Source: Pseudomonadota bacterium (GTDB taxonomy: Bacteria > Pseudomonadota > Alphaproteobacteria > Sphingomonadales > Sphingomonadaceae). From it: 33,478 bases of DNA. The stretch covers positions 1 to 33,478 of the forward strand of contig JAJYQP010000077.1 of assembly GCA_021794525.1 (NCBI GenBank), in the 5' to 3' direction. The notes under the pieces are model-generated. The model did not search any database. It was not told the origin of the DNA and saw only the letters and a program-made list of their open reading frames with translations. Made by a program: the position numbers and the translations under genes. Numbering within the stretch: the first letter of the stretch is position 1; each line of letters begins with the position of its first letter. This document shows positions 33,469 to 33,478 of the stretch, piece after piece.

Positions 33469-33478
33469 CCTGCCCGCC

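Overview
The window is a high-GC, gene-dense chromosomal segment from an alphaproteobacterium, most likely Sphingomonadales and probably the Erythrobacteraceae (Erythrobacter, Qipengyuania or Altererythrobacter type). This rests on the gene set and order (serC-serA-hisZ-purA, argH-small lipoprotein-lysA, rapZ-EIIA-HPr), an S46 peptidase, a PEP-CTERM sorting tail, a GTTC-N7-GTTC LexA-type operator, and dispersed dyad repeats of the kind common in sphingomonads. Family names come from reading the proteins; no database search was run.

Layout. 1-850: tail of a PEP-CTERM protein (+) facing an rlpA-like gene (-), then a gene-poor stretch with a possible 36-codon gene and its terminator. 1.45-5.0 kb: argG (-) and an S46 dipeptidyl-peptidase (+), divergent around a 184-bp palindrome. 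5.06-9.06 kb, minus strand: cyclopropane fatty acid synthase, then a three-gene redox operon read as FolM/PTR1-like reductase > cytochrome b > exported molybdopterin oxidoreductase, and a glycine-zipper envelope protein. 9.2-11.0 kb: glycosyltransferase and MOSC protein overlapping by 4 bp (-). 11.2-17.3 kb, plus strand: serC, serA, hisZ, purA (serine, histidine and purine synthesis), with palindromic repeats between them and a broken DUF1501 gene end before purA. 17.4-18.9 kb: a winged-helix regulator under a promoter overlapped by a LexA-type box, and a PsiE-like membrane protein. 18.9-22.6 kb, minus strand: argH > lipoprotein > lysA > siroheme synthase N-terminal module, divergent from a TlpA-like thioredoxin. 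23.3 kb: tRNA-Val(TAC). 23.5-28.8 kb: asparaginase (+), MDR-type dehydrogenase (-), fmt > truA (-), recR (+), def (+). 28.8-29.47 kb: a visibly AT-richer stretch with one small ORF. 29.5-33.5 kb: rmuC (+), a SpoU/TrmH methyltransferase (-), and rapZ, EIIA and HPr (-), a regulatory phosphotransferase group.

Most of the window is housekeeping. The less ordinary points are the LexA-type box on the regulator promoter, the pteridine-reductase/cytochrome b/molybdoenzyme operon, the truncated CysG-like protein, the DUF1501 remnant with an internal stop, the palindromic elements (some abutting translation signals), two adjacent strong hairpins upstream of purA, and two small ORFs. No CRISPR array, integrase, transposase, toxin-antitoxin pair or obvious defence system was found.
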